DNA of 46,896 nt from an uncultured Saprospiraceae bacterium (GTDB lineage Bacteria; Bacteroidota; Bacteroidia; Chitinophagales; Saprospiraceae), in the NCBI GenBank assembly GCA_938015805.1, contig CALLXF010000023.1:1-46896 (forward strand), in the 5' to 3' direction. Below, piece after piece: positions 33,565 through 42,794 of this stretch. The notes below the pieces were generated by a model. That model was not told the origin of the DNA, did no database searches, and saw only the letters and a list, made by a program, of their open reading frames with translations. A program made the translations under genes and the position numbers. Numbering within the stretch: position 1 is the first letter of the stretch; each line of letters begins with the position of its first letter.

Positions 33565-34188
33565 CTAATAGTCCTCCTGATCCTCTTCAGAATGATGCTT
33601 ATCATAACTGCGATAATTTCCAAAAGCCCCAAATCTAAAAGTAATTGCTCCATAAGCTCCTGTAAAATCATTATCGGTTAGCTCTGGTAAGTTGTCTATT
33701 CCAGAAATGTTTCTATAACCTCCAGAAAAAGCAACCTTAAACCAATTCGTAACATTTAGTTCTACTCCTAATTCGGGAGATAGGGCTAATAAATTATCGG
33801 AATAGAATTTTTCGTCATTTCTTTTTAATTCGGTTTTTCCCCATCCGATTCTCGCTGATGTGTACAAGTGGAAAAGATGGTGTTGTTTAAACGTATAACC
33901 TAACCAAAAACCTCCATGGTTAAAATGGATGTCATAATTTTTATCATCGATGGTAACTTGGGAGCCATTATTACCAAGTCCATATCCACCTACAAAAAAA
34001 TTATTAACGGAAAATGCACCACCGCCTCCGACATCTCCTACAGTGATTCCGTTTATATTACTAAATTCCACTATTGGTCCTCCAAAACCACCATAGCTAT
34101 TTTCATCACTAAATAAGGTTTGTGTTTTTTGAGCTATTAAAGATCCAGTAAATAAGATCGAAACAAATAATAAACAGATTTTTTTCAT
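33565..34188 (-). CDS. Small outer membrane beta-barrel protein
   Basis: From the ATG at 34188 the product is 207 residues with a signal peptide (KKICLLFVSILFTGSLIAQ). It is glycine- and aromatic-rich with alternating hydrophobic residues (VGGYGLGNNGSQVTIDD, HGGFWLGYTFKQHHLFHLYT, AFSGGYRNISGI), as in 8-stranded barrels. The strand TGAYGAITFRFGAF sits near the end, before an acidic histidine-rich tail. The frame extends 12 codons upstream without a signal pattern. No specific ligand can be assigned. Confidence 0.78.
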   Translation of the reverse strand: MKKICLLFVSILFTGSLIAQKTQTLFSDENSYGGFGGPIVEFSNINGITVGDVGGGGAFSVNNFFVGGYGLGNNGSQVTIDDKNYDIHFNHGGFWLGYTFKQHHLFHLYTSARIGWGKTELKRNDEKFYSDNLLALSPELGVELNVTNWFKVAFSGGYRNISGIDNLPELTDNDFTGAYGAITFRFGAFGNYRSYDKHHSEEDQEDY

Positions 34189-34420
34189 TGTATGGTGTTT
34201 AAATTCCCTGCTAAGCTGAATCAAAAATTTATATCTGACTATTTTTTTCGATTATTTACTATTTATCATCGACTAGTTAGATTGTATTCTTAAATATGAT
34301 TTTCTTCAAAGTTTTTCTCGTTAATATAATGAGTTAATCAATAAACTAAATTAAATGAAGATGGTAAATTCTCAACATTCAAAATCATGCCTTAAGTTTT
34401 TACAAATGGCTCAGAGAAGT

Positions 34421-34642
34421 TTACTCCATGATCTCATAATCAATACTTAACTTACGTAGGGCTCTCAGGGCCGAACTAGAATTTTCGTCTATTTCTATAT
34501 CCACAGGATCACCATCAAGTAAGATAGAGGTTAGTTCGTTTGCAAGAGATGGATCTACATTAGAAGAGATATCAGTAATACACTGTACTATTGCTCTTTT
34601 GTCTGGTCTCTGAGCATCGCAAGAAAGTAAATTTATTTTCAT
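34421..34642 (-). CDS. Small protein with a ribosomal-L12/ClpS-like pattern, unknown function
   Basis: From the ATG at 34642 the product is 73 residues (MKINLLSCDAQRPDKRAIVQ ...). The pattern of a beta-strand, a helix with RAIVQCITDI, an acidic linker around DGDPVDIEI and a second helix (SSALRALRKLSIDYEIM) recalls the L7/L12 C-terminal or ClpS alpha-beta fold. That is a topology impression, not a family match. There is no signal peptide. The next gene downstream on this strand is the outer membrane protein, 232 bp away. Confidence 0.6.
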   Translation of the reverse strand: MKINLLSCDAQRPDKRAIVQCITDISSNVDPSLANELTSILLDGDPVDIEIDENSSSALRALRKLSIDYEIME

Positions 34643-34731
34643 ATTATTTTTTATCAAGTGATGTAGTATTCGATTTAAGCTATTGACTACTAGTATTTAA
34701 AGAGCAATAGGATCACTATCACTTATCAAGA

Positions 34732-35385
34732 CTAGATTTTTATATTTCCATCCACCATCTCTAGGGTCCGATCACTCAGATTAGCTAATTCCATATTATG
34801 AGTTACAAGAACAAAAGTTTGATTAAAATCTTTTTTTAATTGGAAAAACAGTTGGTGTAATTCGTCTGAGGTAGACTTATCTAGGTTTCCTGTTGGTTCG
34901 TCCGCAAAGATGATTTGTGGGTCATTGATAAGGGCTCTAGCTATGGCCACTCTTTGTTGCTCGCCGCCAGATAGCTGCCCAGGTTTGTGATCCATACGAT
35001 CTTTTAAACCTAGATAATCCAGGAGTTCCTTTGCTTTTTTATCTAAAGCAGTTGCATCCGTTTTTTGTATCAGTCCAGGAATTTTCACGTTTTCTAAAGC
35101 ATCAAATTCTGCAAGTAAATGATGGAATTGGAAAACAAATCCTATATGTTTATTTCTAAATGTAGAGAGGTCTTTTTCCTTTTTATCAAAGATGTTTTGA
35201 TCGTTTATAAATACCTGTCCTTGGTCCGGAATATCTAAAGATCCGAGGATATGGAGTAGGGTACTCTTCCCAGAACCTGACTTTCCTATAATACTTATCA
35301 GTTCGCCTTTGTTTACTTCTATATCTACACCTTTTAAGACATGAAGATCATCGTAGGATTTATGAATATTTGTGGCTTTGAGCAT
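34732..35385 (-). CDS. lolD: ABC transporter ATP-binding protein, LolD/MacB type
   Basis: This 217-residue ATPase has Walker [11 protein letters not shown] near 33-42, a Q-loop in FVFQFHHLL, the ABC signature [15 protein letters not shown] near 138-152, Walker [13 protein letters not shown] and the H-loop VTHNME. Length and sequence fit the LolD/FtsE/MacB group that powers lipoprotein release or membrane-extruding exporters. The permease is not adjacent, so the partner is elsewhere and the LolD name is the most likely of several. It is transcribed away from the GT4 gene. Confidence 0.88.
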   Translation of the reverse strand: MLKATNIHKSYDDLHVLKGVDIEVNKGELISIIGKSGSGKSTLLHILGSLDIPDQGQVFINDQNIFDKKEKDLSTFRNKHIGFVFQFHHLLAEFDALENVKIPGLIQKTDATALDKKAKELLDYLGLKDRMDHKPGQLSGGEQQRVAIARALINDPQIIFADEPTGNLDKSTSDELHQLFFQLKKDFNQTFVLVTHNMELANLSDRTLEMVDGNIKI

Positions 35386-35583
35386 CTTTTTATGAGAAAA
35401 AACATTTTCTTTGACGCCTTGAAAAAAAGCGTTTAAATTAATAACAGTCCAAAACTAGTTATTTGGCTCAATTGATGCAGTTATTATCAGTATTATTTTA
35501 CGCTTACGTGACAAGGGATATTAGGACTTCAGTCTAAAAATATTCTACATTAGTATACTAACTGTTTGTGAAATAGGGCAATA

Positions 35584-36801
35584 ATGAGAATACTGCAATT
35601 ATGTAAAAAATTTCCGTATCCACTTTTGGACGGGGAATCTATTGCAATTTCTTATCTCAGCAAAGCCATGAATCGTCTAGGCTGTGAGGTTACTTTACTC
35701 GCAATGAATACTTCTAAACATCGGGTGACATACGATGATACTCCGGAGTCTCTGCAACATTACAAAGCGATTTACAGTACTGAGGTAGATAATCAAGTCA
35801 AAGTATGGGGAGCATTTAAGAATCTTTTTTCTTCTGATTCTTATCACATTTCGAGATTTGAAAGTAAAGAATTTGAAGCTCAGTTGATTTCTTTATTAGA
35901 GAAAGAAACCTTTGATATTATCCAGCTAGAGACATTATATCTGACTCCGTATATTCCGATCATAAGGAAGTATTCTAAGGCTCTGATATGTATGAGAGCT
36001 CATAATATAGAATCTGAGATCTGGCAAAGGATTACAAAAAATACAAGCTTTCTTCCTAAAAAGGTTTACCTAAATCATCTCACAGAAAAACTTAAAACAT
36101 ACGAGCTAAATCATTTAAATGATTACGATTATCTAGTAACGGTATCGGATAGGGATCTAAAGCAATTTAAGAAATTAGGATATAAAAATGGAGCACTAGC
36201 ATCACCTATCGGCCTTGAGCTTAATGGATATAATAATGCAATAAACCCATTTGCGACAAAAGATATTTGTTTTATTGGTTCGTTAGACTGGCGTCCAAAT
36301 CTGGAAGGCATCTCTTGGTTTGTAGATAATGTAATGCCGCTTGTGAGAGAATTTGTGCCACCAGTTCATCTGCATATTGCGGGTAGAAATAATCCGGAGG
36401 CTGCCTCTAAATTAAAAGGAGAGCAAGTGCATTTCCATGGAGAAGTACCATCAGCTATAGACTTTATAAACGACCATAAAATTATGGTAGTTCCATTGTT
36501 TTCAGGTAGTGGAACAAGAGTGAAAATTTTGGAAGGATTAGCATTAGGTAAAATTATCGTGACTACTACAGTAGGGCTGGAAGGTATAGAGGCGGAGCAT
36601 AAAAAGCATGTGATGATTGCAGATACACCAGAAGATTTTGTGAGTGCAATTAAAGAAATTTTATCGGATGAGGATTTGTCTGGTCGGCTTATCGCCAATG
36701 GTAAAGCTTTTGTAAAAAAGTACTACGATAATTTAGAAAATGCTAAAGTCCTGATAGCTAAATATAAAGAAATCCAAAAGTCTCCTGCATACCAGAAATA
36801 A
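35584..36801 (+). CDS. Family 4 glycosyltransferase
   Basis: The protein is 405 residues with a GT-B fold. The N-terminal Rossmann domain starts RILQLCKKFPYPLLDGESIA. The C-terminal domain (about 225-390) holds ICFIGSLDWRPNLEGI, HIAGRNNPEAASKLKG, VHFHGEVPSAIDFINDHKI and VPLFSGSGTRVKILEGLALG. The last is the donor-binding E(x7)E-type segment of GT4 enzymes. It transfers a nucleotide-activated sugar, probably for surface glycans. There is no signal or membrane helix, and no polysaccharide gene cluster around it. Confidence 0.88.
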   Translation: MRILQLCKKFPYPLLDGESIAISYLSKAMNRLGCEVTLLAMNTSKHRVTYDDTPESLQHYKAIYSTEVDNQVKVWGAFKNLFSSDSYHISRFESKEFEAQLISLLEKETFDIIQLETLYLTPYIPIIRKYSKALICMRAHNIESEIWQRITKNTSFLPKKVYLNHLTEKLKTYELNHLNDYDYLVTVSDRDLKQFKKLGYKNGALASPIGLELNGYNNAINPFATKDICFIGSLDWRPNLEGISWFVDNVMPLVREFVPPVHLHIAGRNNPEAASKLKGEQVHFHGEVPSAIDFINDHKIMVVPLFSGSGTRVKILEGLALGKIIVTTTVGLEGIEAEHKKHVMIADTPEDFVSAIKEILSDEDLSGRLIANGKAFVKKYYDNLENAKVLIAKYKEIQKSPAYQK

Positions 36802-37179
36802 GTTAGGGCTTTCCACAAGGATTGCAATATTTTTTCGCTTTTTGTTATTTCGATCCTAGCAGAGACATCCTTGTTGAAGTGAAGAAGTGGTTTCTAGCAA
36901 ACGAGTTGAGCTTTAAAGTATAACATTTCTTCAGGCTTCGATGAGTCTAAGCTTTCTTTCGTTTTTCTTGCAACGCAAGGCCAAGCCGTCTATATGGTCT
37001 AATTTAATGATGTCTAATTTAATGATATCGTGTTTAAACCTAGCTCGAGTTTTAGCAATGATGTTGCTCTCTCCGCTCCGGTCTGGATGTAGAATTTACT
37101 TAAGTTGAATCTAATGATACATTAGAAGACCGCATTCCATTCCACGAAAGTCGAACTAATTAGCATCAATCAAAACTCA
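36802..37179. other. 378-bp intergenic region with a tandem repeat and a possible gene remnant
   Basis: No intact gene is visible. On the minus strand 36931-37095 is open for 54 codons without an ATG and ends at TGA. Its translation includes KLDHIDGLALRCKKNERKLR, which looks protein-like. The 15-bp tandem repeat at 36997-37026 duplicates DIIKL within it. The region may be the decayed end of a gene, or simply non-coding. Confidence 0.35.
36997..37026. repeat. Perfect 15-bp tandem duplication
   Basis: GTCTAATTTAATGAT occurs twice with no spacer (36997-37011 and 37012-37026). Its length is a multiple of three and it lies in the possible gene remnant. Confidence 0.85.
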
Positions 37180-38232
37180 TTAAAATTTAGGACAGATATC
37201 AAAACTATTATCATGCTCTCCGATATAAGTAAAAGATATTTCAAAGGCATTAAGACCTACGCCATAGGAAATAATATCTCTTAGATGATGATCATAACTC
37301 AGGCCTACCAAGAAATTTTTCTTTTCAAAACCGGTCATAAAAATGATCGATTCCATCCCTGGTCCATCAACATTATCTACTCCTCTTAACCAGGTACCTA
37401 TATGAAATGCCGAACCAGTAACAGGAGATAATTTAAAGATCAGATTAGTACCTAGAGTAAGCTCTCTAAATTGATCTTGGACTTGTATAAGAGCTCTCGG
37501 CGAAATAGCTAAACCTTCATTTATATCAGAGGTAATAGAAAAGTAACCTGTAAGCCTAGGCTTCATACGATTTTCTGTTTCTACAATACAGGAGGGACAA
37601 TCTTCTTGAGAATAGAAAGAAATATTAGGTCTATTAAAATGGTAAAATGCAATTCCGGTGTTAATCTTCCTTGCATCAGTTTTATCAGAATAATTTAATC
37701 CTACCGCAAGATCAACAAACCCAAAATTATTGGCAGGCAAAACTTCTCCTGTCGGAAGATCAAATGCATCTAAAGTATTATACTGATCCTCGAAAAATAG
37801 GTTTTCATATTTTATACTTCTTTGGTTGATACCGAATGAAGTCCCCAGCGATAAATACTTATTTCTTTTTTGGCTCAGAGATTTGTGATAAGCAGCGATC
37901 AAATTGACTGAAGTCGAATTTAAATCAAAAGTAGAAACTCGATCACTGTTAAAGGCAATGCCTAGTCCGATTATATCTGGCTTTTTTGTAAACTTAGAAT
38001 TTAACTCTAGTTTTAAATCTGCACCTAAAGAAAAAGAGGTCAATGGATCCGATAGTGCGGTAAACCACTGGTCTCTATAAATCGTGTTGATTCTAAATGT
38101 CCCGTCGATTGTACCCGCCATGGCCGGATTAAAATTTAATGGAGTACTATAGAATTGAGAGAAGTGCGGATCCTGTGCTTTTAGTGCTGCACTGCTAAAA
38201 ATAAATAATGCTAAATAAACGATTCGATACAT
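37180..38232 (-). CDS. PorP/SprF family type IX secretion system membrane protein
   Basis: The protein is 350 residues with a signal peptide (YRIVYLALFIFSSAALKA). The family hallmark is immediately after cleavage: QDPHFSQFYSTPLNFNPAMA. The remainder is a predicted outer membrane beta-barrel (LGLAFNSDR-type strands, IAAYHKSLSQ, GLSYDHHLRDIISYGVG). PorP/SprF proteins anchor type IX secretion cargo with type B sorting domains to the surface. A cargo of that class lies 7 kb away at 26-30 kb, which may or may not be its partner. Confidence 0.92.
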   Translation of the reverse strand: MYRIVYLALFIFSSAALKAQDPHFSQFYSTPLNFNPAMAGTIDGTFRINTIYRDQWFTALSDPLTSFSLGADLKLELNSKFTKKPDIIGLGIAFNSDRVSTFDLNSTSVNLIAAYHKSLSQKRNKYLSLGTSFGINQRSIKYENLFFEDQYNTLDAFDLPTGEVLPANNFGFVDLAVGLNYSDKTDARKINTGIAFYHFNRPNISFYSQEDCPSCIVETENRMKPRLTGYFSITSDINEGLAISPRALIQVQDQFRELTLGTNLIFKLSPVTGSAFHIGTWLRGVDNVDGPGMESIIFMTGFEKKNFLVGLSYDHHLRDIISYGVGLNAFEISFTYIGEHDNSFDICPKF

Positions 38233-38527
38233 CCCTGAGTTTTACTCTCTTAATAACGTAATTCCTTAATAATGATGTATAAAGGTAACCTTATATAGAT
38301 CATTTTTCTATATGTCATTTTGTGATTTTATATAAAAATAATTACCTAATGGTGATTCTATATGACAAATAAATAGGATTAGAGCGATTTTATGTGTCTT
38401 TTTTAGGAGAATAGTAGACAAAAAGGAAACTTTTCTCGTCTTATTAATATTATAACTTTAGACAATTTTTACTTAAAAGTCAAGTTTTAAATTAAAATCG
38501 TTAAGAACACAAACCACCAAGAAGAAT

Positions 38528-39397
38528 ATGAGACAGTTAAAAATTACGAACAAAATCACTTCCAGAGAGAGTGTCGCTTTAGATAAATATCTAAACGATA
38601 TCGGTAAAATCGATCTGCTTACAGCAGATGAGGAGGCGATGCTAGCAAAGAAAATCAGAGCAGGAGATCAGGAAGCTTTAGACCGTATGGTAAAAAGTAA
38701 TTTGCGATTTGTAGTATCTGTGTCTAAACAATATCAAAACCAAGGACTTTCTCTTCCTGATCTAATTAATGAAGGAAATGTAGGTCTGATGAAAGCAGCC
38801 AAGAGATTTGATGAAACTAAAGGTTTTAAATTTATCTCATATGCAGTATGGTGGATCAGACAGTCTATACTATATGCAATCGTCGAATATTCACGTATGG
38901 TAAGACTTCCTCTAAACAAAGTCGCTTCTTACAATAAAATAAATGAGGCAACTGTATCTTTTCAACAAGAATTTGAAAGAGATCCATCGGAAGAGGAACT
39001 TAGTGAATTACTAGACATTAAACCTAAAGAAGTAAGAAGGATGATGAAAGGTGGAAATCGTCATGTTTCTATGGACGCTCCTGTAGGAGGTGAAGAAGGA
39101 GATGCTACGATGCTAGATCTTTTTATGACGGATAATGACGAAGCTTCGAGTCCTGATAATTTCCTTATGGAAGAATCTAGGGTTATAGATATAAAAAATG
39201 GACTTGCGGAATTATCTCCTAGAGAAACAGAGGTGATCAGTGCGTATTATGGGTTAAACGGTCATAAGTCCCTTACGTTAGAGGAGATAGGAGAGTTATA
39301 CGGTCTGACTAGAGAGAGAGTGAGACAGATCAAAGAAAGAGCGATTAGAAGATTACGTAAATCGACGTCGAAGAATACTTTAAAATCATATTTATAA
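38528..39397 (+). CDS. rpoD: Primary RNA polymerase sigma factor (sigma-70/RpoD, Bacteroidota type)
   Basis: The protein is 289 residues, short because it lacks region 1.1 and the non-conserved insert, as is normal in Bacteroidota. Region 1.2 is DKYLNDIGKIDLLTADEEAM. Region 2 includes NLRFVVSVSKQYQNQGLSLP and FKFISYAVWWIRQSI (-10 melting helix). Region 3 follows (VASYNKINEATVSFQQEFE). Region 4 is near the end (LTLEEIGELYGLTRERVRQI, then KERAIRRLRK). It recognises the TAnnTTTG promoters seen throughout this window. A strong terminator follows 8 nt after the stop. Confidence 0.96.
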   Translation: MRQLKITNKITSRESVALDKYLNDIGKIDLLTADEEAMLAKKIRAGDQEALDRMVKSNLRFVVSVSKQYQNQGLSLPDLINEGNVGLMKAAKRFDETKGFKFISYAVWWIRQSILYAIVEYSRMVRLPLNKVASYNKINEATVSFQQEFERDPSEEELSELLDIKPKEVRRMMKGGNRHVSMDAPVGGEEGDATMLDLFMTDNDEASSPDNFLMEESRVIDIKNGLAELSPRETEVISAYYGLNGHKSLTLEEIGELYGLTRERVRQIKERAIRRLRKSTSKNTLKSYL

Positions 39398-39405
39398 CAA
39401 AACAG

Positions 39406-39429
39406 AAGCCTGCTATCGCAGGCTTTTTT
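39406..39429 (+). terminator. Rho-independent terminator after rpoD
   Basis: AAGCCTGC pairs perfectly with GCAGGCTT around a TATC tetraloop and is followed by T residues, immediately after the rpoD stop codon. Confidence 0.9.
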
Positions 39430-39452
39430 ATACCACAAAAACACACATACCA

Positions 39453-40109
39453 TTGATTGCAATACTTAGAATTTTAGTAATACTCGGAGGAATAGCTGGA
39501 GGCGTATTATTTTTTTTACGTCAGTTAGCTGGATCAGGGCAATGGAGAAAAGGCATCAGTGAGAAAGACCTTAATCTTCTGAAAGATGCCATTATAGAAC
39601 CGAGCAGTGATCTAATCGAAATAGACGAGGAAGAACTAAGCTTACTTTCTCTTAAGCAGAAGAGAAAAAGGTTGAAAAGAAATTCTAGAAGAATAATGGT
39701 AGGTTCCTTTCAGTCTATTTACGAGGAACATTTATTTTCCTATGCAGTTATGAATTACCAACAAGGCCAATATCTAATCCTTGTAAATACAACTGATCGA
39801 GAGTATGTGTATCGGGTAAAGGCGGACGGAACGGATATTTATGTAAATGGATCTCATATCGGAGTTTTAAATAAGGAAGGAAATCTTTCTCATCCTATCA
39901 ATAAAGATATTTTAGCTAAAATCGATGCTAGATTTAGTCCAAAGCGTCAAGTCATTACAAAAAGCGAAAAAACAATAGCTGAGGTTCTAAATCCTCTAGT
40001 CAAATATGATGATCACGAAAGAGTGTTTACTAATTTAGAAATGGAAAATGAGGATAAGATGATTCTACTGAGTTTGACATTTCTTAATATGATACAGAGA
40101 ACACAATAG
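39453..40109 (+). CDS. Membrane-anchored protein of unknown function
   Basis: This 218-residue protein has a TTG start at 39453. I see no ATG that would keep the N-terminal helix (IAILRILVILGGIAGGVLFF). One membrane anchor is followed by a basic segment (LKQKRKRLKRNSRRIMVGSF). A folded domain of about 130 residues contains IYEEHLFSYAVMNYQQGQYL, RVKADGTDIYVNGSHIG and LAKIDARFSPKR. I do not recognise a family. It follows the rpoD terminator and precedes a small secreted gene by 43 nt. Confidence 0.72.
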   Translation: MIAILRILVILGGIAGGVLFFLRQLAGSGQWRKGISEKDLNLLKDAIIEPSSDLIEIDEEELSLLSLKQKRKRLKRNSRRIMVGSFQSIYEEHLFSYAVMNYQQGQYLILVNTTDREYVYRVKADGTDIYVNGSHIGVLNKEGNLSHPINKDILAKIDARFSPKRQVITKSEKTIAEVLNPLVKYDDHERVFTNLEMENEDKMILLSLTFLNMIQRTQ

Positions 40110-40152
40110 TAGTCTATTACCTCTAATGCTAAATAATAAAAATTACTTACTC

Positions 40153-40545
40153 ATGATAAATAGTATCCATATTAAGACCTTACTGACGGTTTCTATTTTA
40201 TTTATTTGTTCATTTGGGTTTTCCCAATCAGATAATATCGATAAAGAGGTTAAAGAAGGCCTCTCGGAGATATCGGAGTTATTAGAATCTCTAGATCTCA
40301 ATAAAATAATCAACGAAGATTTATTTGCTGAAATAGAAAAGATGAAGCCGTCGGAAAAACAAATAGGAGAGATGGAGTCTATGATGCAGGAATCCATTAA
40401 AGCGATGGAGAAAATTGACTTTTCGGCTCTTGAAGATATATTTAAAGAAATGGAAAAGGCTATTGGTGATATCGATATTATGAATAAACCATCTAACCCT
40501 CCTGCAAAAAAGACATATCCTGCAACTAAGGGAAAACGTATATAA
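40153..40545 (+). CDS. Small secreted helical protein, unknown
   Basis: From the ATG at 40153 the product is 130 residues with a signal peptide (INSIHIKTLLTVSILFICSF, then GFSQ). An ATG at 40126 would add nine residues and is possible. The mature part is Glu/Lys/Ile-rich and helical (KEGLSEISELLESLDLNKII, MESMMQESIKAMEKIDF, IFKEMEKAIGDIDIM), with a Pro/Lys tail. There is no recognisable domain. It is probably periplasmic. Confidence 0.65.
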   Translation: MINSIHIKTLLTVSILFICSFGFSQSDNIDKEVKEGLSEISELLESLDLNKIINEDLFAEIEKMKPSEKQIGEMESMMQESIKAMEKIDFSALEDIFKEMEKAIGDIDIMNKPSNPPAKKTYPATKGKRI

Positions 40546-40607
40546 TTTATAATCATACGTTTATTCAAAGCATATTTTATATCTTTAAATAGAAGTAGAC
40601 TATTATA

Positions 40608-41039
40608 ATGAGCGTTTTAGATCAAATCAGAGTTGTTTTTTACAGAGTTCACGAAAAAGGACTCGAGGTTATGTTAATTAATCCAGAGCTAGGAACGGAC
40701 CCGCAGGCATGGAAACTTCCGGAGGGCATTAGTTCAGAAGAGATTAGATCCATAAAGCAATCAGTAATAAAATTAGACTCTATTTACAATGAAGACGGGT
40801 CTAAGATAAAAACATATGCAGTCGAAGCAGACTGGCATGAAATCCCATCAGTAAGGGGGATCATAAAGCATGATGTAAATCGTGTAAAGAATAAGATTAA
40901 AAAGGTTTTACCCGAATTAGAAAAAGCAACTTACTTTCAAGTAAAAGAAGCTTTTAAAAAGGTGCTTCCAGATGAGTACGCCGCCCTAAAGGAACTAAAA
41001 GATGTAATTAGAGATAAAAACTCGGTCACTTACATTTAA
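40608..41039 (+). CDS. Nudix-like protein lacking the Nudix box
   Basis: This is a 143-residue protein. The first half resembles a Nudix hydrolase start: RVVFYRVHEKGLEVMLINPE, then AWKLPEGISSEE where substrate-handling strands are expected. The catalytic Nudix box (Gx5Ex7REUxEExGU) should follow the PEG, but the segment there (ISSEEIRSIKQSVIKLDSIY) lacks the REUxEE metal-binding core. It is therefore probably not an active hydrolase and may bind a nucleotide instead. The C-terminal part is helical (VNRVKNKIKKVLPELEKATY). No partner is evident. Confidence 0.65.
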   Translation: MSVLDQIRVVFYRVHEKGLEVMLINPELGTDPQAWKLPEGISSEEIRSIKQSVIKLDSIYNEDGSKIKTYAVEADWHEIPSVRGIIKHDVNRVKNKIKKVLPELEKATYFQVKEAFKKVLPDEYAALKELKDVIRDKNSVTYI

Positions 41040-41150
41040 AACTACTTCGTAGATTATCATAGATATTACAATTATTAATATAAGTCTTTTGCTCATTTGT
41101 TTTTCTAAATTGGCTAGCTTTGCTATTTATTATCGACTAATTTGATAAGA

Positions 41151-42086
41151 ATGAGTTTAAAAAATACGGACTATAAGTTGCCCGGGCAGACCGCTTATTA
41201 TTCAGGTAAAGTAAGAGATGTTTATTTTTTTGATGACCAGATGGCAATCGTAGTAACCGATAGGATTTCTGCTTTTGATCACGTTTTACCTAGAGCTATT
41301 CCTTATAAAGGTCAAGTCTTAAATAATATAGCGGCTCATTTTTTAAATGCTAGTCGAGATATTATTCCTAATTGGCTCCAAGCCACACCTCACCCTAACG
41401 TATCTATAGGCCATACTTGTGAACCGATAAAATTAGAAATGGTAGTAAGAGGATATTTAGCTGGGCATGCATGGCGTACTTATCGCTCTGGGGAGCGAGT
41501 GCTTTGTGGAGTTACCATGCCAGAGGGAATGCAGGAAGCGGATGCTTTTAAAACACCTATAATTACACCAGCAACCAAAGCAGACGAAGGACACGACGAA
41601 GATATTTCAAAGGAAGAAATATTATCTCAGGAAATCGTAAGTTCGGAAATATGGGAGCAATTAGAGAAAGCAAGTCTTGCTCTTTTTTCTTTAGGAACAA
41701 AAATGGCTAAAGAGCAAGGATTAATATTAGTAGATACTAAGTACGAATTTGGGATAAAAGACGGAGCCCTCATGCTTATTGATGAGATTCATACTCCTGA
41801 CAGTTCGCGATACTATATCTCGGATGGCTATGCTCAAAGACAACAAAACGGAGAACGACAGAAACAATTATCTAAGGAATTTGTCCGTGAGTGGCTTATG
41901 GAGAATGGATTCCAAGGTAAGGATGGGGAAGTAATGCCAGAGATGCCGGACAGCTTTTTAAATTTGGTAACGGATAGATATATTGATTTACATGATCGTA
42001 TTACGGGGACAACCTTTGTAAAAGGCTCTTACGATAATATAGATAGAGATATACAATCGAGTATAACTAATTATCGTTCCTCTTAA
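41151..42086 (+). CDS. purC: Phosphoribosylaminoimidazole-succinocarboxamide synthase
   Basis: This 311-residue SAICAR synthetase joins aspartate to CAIR in de novo purine synthesis using ATP. Motifs are [79 protein letters not shown] and [15 protein letters not shown]. Length is typical of the longer purC form. I chose the ATG at 41151; a TTG at 41142 would add three residues. Confidence 0.96.
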   Translation: MSLKNTDYKLPGQTAYYSGKVRDVYFFDDQMAIVVTDRISAFDHVLPRAIPYKGQVLNNIAAHFLNASRDIIPNWLQATPHPNVSIGHTCEPIKLEMVVRGYLAGHAWRTYRSGERVLCGVTMPEGMQEADAFKTPIITPATKADEGHDEDISKEEILSQEIVSSEIWEQLEKASLALFSLGTKMAKEQGLILVDTKYEFGIKDGALMLIDEIHTPDSSRYYISDGYAQRQQNGERQKQLSKEFVREWLMENGFQGKDGEVMPEMPDSFLNLVTDRYIDLHDRITGTTFVKGSYDNIDRDIQSSITNYRSS

Positions 42087-42095
42087 AATTAGATA

Positions 42096-42788
42096 ATGAA
42101 TAAGACTTCCGCCATCACTTTATCTATTGGATTTGTAATTGCAAGTATTATACTAGCACTCGGTATCAGTAAGCTAAAAAGACAAAATAACTATGTAACT
42201 GTAAAAGGACTATCGGAAAAAGAAGTTTTGGCGGATAAAGCTTGGTGGTCTCTTAATACTCAAATCAATGCAAACTCTACTGAGGAAATGCAAAATCGAA
42301 TTGCCACTTTAGAGTCTCAGCTTAAATCCTTTTTTATAGAGCATGGTTTTACAGAAGACGAGCTTAATACACCGAGTCTTAATGTATATCAAAATAATTA
42401 CAAAGAGGCAACATCTAGACTTAATGGTGATTATAAGTTAAGCGTAACCACCGATAATATTTCTAAGGTAAGATCAGCCGCAAAAGCTACAGGTGATTTA
42501 ATCTCTAAAGGAATTTTACTACAGTCAGATCAGTGGGGTGCCGGCCCTAAATATTATTTCACTAAGTTTAAAGAACTTAAGAAAGAAATGCTAGCGGAGG
42601 CAACTAAAGAAGCTAAAGAAGCTGCTCAGGAATTTGCGACTAATTCTGGAAGTAATGTCGGGAAAATCAGACGAGCTAATCAAGGTGTATTCCAGATATT
42701 GCCGGGAAACCGGACTCAAGAAAATGAAGTGTTTTTTCCAGAGAAAATTATAAGGGTCGTAAGTACTGTTGATTATTTCTTAGATTAA
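42096..42788 (+). CDS. SIMPL-domain (DUF541) protein
   Basis: The protein is 230 residues with an N-terminal membrane anchor (AITLSIGFVIASIILALGI). The SIMPL domain at about 35-230 starts NYVTVKGLSEKEVLADKAWW. It includes LKSFFIEHGFTEDELNTPSL, YKLSVTTDNISKVRSAAKAT and KEAAQEFATNSGSNVGKIR, ending IIRVVSTVDYFLD. The domain is a barrel-like periplasmic fold whose general role is not settled. It lies 9 nt after purC and 6 nt before the DUF2237 gene, so they probably form one transcript. Confidence 0.88.
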   Translation: MNKTSAITLSIGFVIASIILALGISKLKRQNNYVTVKGLSEKEVLADKAWWSLNTQINANSTEEMQNRIATLESQLKSFFIEHGFTEDELNTPSLNVYQNNYKEATSRLNGDYKLSVTTDNISKVRSAAKATGDLISKGILLQSDQWGAGPKYYFTKFKELKKEMLAEATKEAKEAAQEFATNSGSNVGKIRRANQGVFQILPGNRTQENEVFFPEKIIRVVSTVDYFLD

Positions 42789-42794
42789 ATCAGT

